From the NCBI GenBank assembly GCA_017829075.1, contig JAGAJA010000109.1, positions 1 to 44,165 on the forward strand: DNA of 44,165 bases. The letters run 5' to 3'. Each line of letters begins with the position of its first letter. Position 1 is the first letter of the stretch. Origin of the DNA: Oscillospiraceae bacterium. Lineage in GTDB: Bacteria; Bacillota_A; Clostridia; Oscillospirales; Ruminococcaceae. The position numbers were made by a program, and so were the translations under genes. This document shows, in pieces, positions 42,771 through 44,165 of the stretch. The notes under the pieces are model-generated. The model searched no databases and was not told the origin of the DNA. It was given only the letters and a program-made list of their open reading frames with translations.

Positions 42771-42902
42771 AAAATATATTATTATGAGCCGTTCAGCGTA
42801 AAAGGTATAGATAGAAGCTGACCGTTCAATAACAACAATAATAAATCGAGAAGCAGCGCAGAAATGTATGCTCCGATTGAATAGCTATGGAGGTGAAAAT
42901 AA

Positions 42903-43148
42903 ATGCCGAACATTAAGTCTGCAAAGAAGAGAGTTCTTATCGCAAAGGAAAGAACAGAGGCTAACAAGGCTTCCAAGACTGCACTTAAGACAGTTATCAA
43001 GAAGGCTCGTGCTGAGGGTGCTGACGCTGCTGTGATCAAGACTGCAGTTGTAAGCGTAGACAAGGCTGCAGGTAAGGGTCTTATCCACAAGAATAAGGCT
43101 GCACGTCTGAAGTCCCAGCTTGCAAAGAAAGCTAACGCTTCTGCATAA
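42903..43148 (+). CDS. rpsT: 30S ribosomal protein S20
   Basis: 81-aa, Lys/Ala-rich three-helix protein that binds 16S rRNA early in 30S assembly. It starts MPNIKSAKKRVLIAKE, with later KAAGKGLIHKNKAARLKSQL, all typical of bS20. GGAGGTG precedes ATG 42903. It is transcribed alone from 42742-42770 and stops at the hairpin 43171-43198. Divergent from gyrB. Confidence 0.97.
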   Translation: MPNIKSAKKRVLIAKERTEANKASKTALKTVIKKARAEGADAAVIKTAVVSVDKAAGKGLIHKNKAARLKSQLAKKANASA

Positions 43149-43170
43149 TTACTTGAAGAAAGCAAACATA

Positions 43171-43208
43171 CACCCGCAGGCAGAATAGCGTGCGGGTGAT
43201 TGTTTTTT
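43171..43208 (+). terminator. rpsT terminator
   Basis: CACCCGCA (43171-43178) pairs with TGCGGGTG (43191-43198), followed by ATTGTTTTTT. Confidence 0.9.
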
Positions 43209-43221
43209 GACGAAAAAAGTA

Positions 43222-43230
43222 TGTTATACT
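43222..43230 (+). promoter_or_regulatory. Extended -10 promoter of the flavin-oxidase-like gene
   Basis: TGTTATACT gives TG plus TATACT (43225-43230). No -35 lies at normal spacing; TTGACG at 43207-43212 is only 12 bp away and partly in the terminator tail. Confidence 0.5.
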
Positions 43231-43241
43231 ATTTCGTTTTC

Positions 43242-43396
43242 AACCTATAGACAAAGTCCATAGGTTGAACCAACCGCCATGGCGGTTGGAGCGGCGAAGC
43301 CGCAGGAAAGCCGTTCAATACTGATTCTGTCAAAACCAAAGGTTTTGACTAGCCGCCTTGCAGGCGGCTCACCTTATAGACAAAGTCTATAAGGTG
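43242..43396 (+). repeat. Array of six consecutive hairpins (Family IV)
   Basis: H1 AACCTATAGAC-AAA-GTCCATAGGTT (43242-43266, one mismatch); H2 CCAACCGCCATGGCGGTTGG (43270-43289); H3 GCGGC-GAA-GCCGC (43291-43303); H4 GTCAAAACC-AAA-GGTTTTGAC (43329-43349); H5 AGCCGCC-TTGCA-GGCGGCT (43351-43369); H6 CACCTTATAGAC-AAA-GTCTATAAGGTG (43370-43396). H1 and H6 share the TATAGAC-AAA-GTC core and bracket the others. It occupies most of the leader of the next gene, ending about 40 nt before its start codon. Confidence 0.85.
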
Positions 43397-43438
43397 ATTA
43401 AGAATTAGTATTAAAAGTACATAAAGGGGAGATATACC

Positions 43439-43942
43439 ATGACAGGAACAGACAGAGAAATAACAGACATCAAAGCGATAGAAAAGCTGCTAAAAGAGGC
43501 GCAGATCTGCCGCATAGCGCTGATAAACGGCGACAAACCATATGTAATACCGATGTGCTTTGGCTATAAGCTGGAGGGCGGACATCTGGAGCTGTATTTT
43601 CACAGCTCGCCAAAGGGTCAGAAAATAGACTTGATAAAGAAAAACAACACCGCCGGCTTTGAGATAGATCACCTGACAGGAATAATTAAGGACGAAAGCG
43701 ATTGCAGCGTTACCGCGCTTTACGAGTGTATAACCGGCACCGGCTCAGTTGAGATCATTAACGGAATAGAAAAGCTGACGGGACTTACCTCGATAATTAC
43801 CAAGTATGACGAGGTAAAAACCGAACACAAATTCAGTGAGCAGGTGCTCAACAGTATAGCGCTGATCAAATTGACCGCCGACAGCTTCTGCTGTCGCACT
43901 CACGAGGTAGCGCAGGAAAAAATCGACCTCCCGAACAAATAA
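43439..43942 (+). CDS. Pyridoxamine 5'-phosphate oxidase-like flavoprotein (NimA/Pyridox_ox_2 type)
   Basis: 167 aa with the split-barrel FMN-binding layout: EKLLKEAQICRIALINGDKP, PMCFGYKLEGGHLELYFHSS, KGQKIDLIKKN, FEIDH and ECITGTGSVEII. Relatives include flavin-dependent reductases such as 5-nitroimidazole-reducing NimA and various stress proteins. It could act as a reductase in an anaerobe, but the substrate is unknown. AGGGGAG precedes ATG 43439. The roughly 200-nt leader contains six hairpins. It is monocistronic. A weak hairpin (AAGGCACC...GCGCCT, about 44002-44025) follows, then Family I element C. Confidence 0.88.
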   Translation: MTGTDREITDIKAIEKLLKEAQICRIALINGDKPYVIPMCFGYKLEGGHLELYFHSSPKGQKIDLIKKNNTAGFEIDHLTGIIKDESDCSVTALYECITGTGSVEIINGIEKLTGLTSIITKYDEVKTEHKFSEQVLNSIALIKLTADSFCCRTHEVAQEKIDLPNK

Positions 43943-44025
43943 TAATTACCGGATTCATTAATTAACCATACGTCATTTTTCAGATCACAACACATAAAAA
44001 TAAGGCACCGTCAAAAACAGCGCCT

Positions 44026-44165
44026 CAGCTTGTCGAAAAACTCAGTTTTGCCCGCGAAGCGGGCTTTTGAAATCCGTTTTTTGCCCCAGCTCTGCCGGGG
44101 CAAAAAACACTTCTATCCGCACAACTGTACTGGCAACGGCTTACGCCTTATGCCTTACGCGGGCA
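44026..44165. repeat. Family I palindromic element, copy C (cut by the window end)
   Basis: Starts CAGCTTGTCGAAAAACTCAG and matches copy B nearly base for base across the conserved left part, then shares B's core TACTGGCAACGGCTTACGCC. The right end lies outside the window. Confidence 0.85.

Overview
The window looks like chromosome from a Gram-positive, low-to-moderate-GC Firmicute, most likely a Clostridia gut anaerobe of the Ruminococcus/Oscillospiraceae type. The reasons are strong Shine-Dalgarno sites (AAAGGAG, GGAGG), near-consensus sigma-A promoters that nearly all have a 17-bp spacer, several TTG/GTG starts, the Firmicute order mnmG-rsmG-noc-parA-parB with parS sites, a CcpA-type cre at fucI, and many extracytoplasmic proteins with Ig-like, RCC1 or lipobox features. 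The genus assignment is inference; no rRNA is present.

Layout. 1-1.9 kb: a palindromic intergenic element, then glyS. 1.9-4.0 kb: an AT-rich two-gene cargo (lipoprotein and zinc metalloprotease) bounded by two copies of the purL 3' end plus its terminator. 3.9-9.4 kb (minus): purL, a small unknown gene and mtaB. 9.4-12.3 kb (plus): two HPr/Crh-like proteins, ilvE, and a lipoprotein gene with an ATT start and a possible frameshift. 12.3-20 kb: fucI, small membrane or surface proteins, an unusual RR-motif/coiled-coil protein, and a MacA/MacB-like pair without its ATPase. 20-30 kb (minus): a giant RCC1/Ig-like secreted protein, a DtxR-type regulator with an MBL-fold enzyme, and an ABC exporter with a very long coiled coil plus an AstE/AspA-family hydrolase. 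30-42.3 kb (minus): an origin-proximal block reading gyrB, YcxB-like, gyrA, mnmG, rsmG, noc, parA, parB, serS, with three parS sites and one perfect DnaA box. 42.9-44.2 kb (plus): rpsT and a NimA/PNPOx-like protein. No dnaA, dnaN, recF or tRNA gene was seen.

The most unusual content is non-coding. At least four families of palindromic elements occupy the intergenic regions. Family I (GTCGAAAAAC ends, variable core) has three close copies and one diverged copy, next to gene ends. Family II (18-bp inverted ends plus an internal helix) has two copies, each placed just downstream of the -10 box in the 5' leader of ilvE and of gyrB, in the same orientation relative to the gene, with compensatory base changes in its helices. 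Family III (two copies, beside glyS and in the mtaB leader) keeps a hairpin/nested-hairpin architecture with four compensatory pair changes and conserved single-stranded linkers. Family IV is a run of six hairpins in the leader of the last gene. Families II and III are the best candidates here for an undescribed RNA or mobile-palindrome system.
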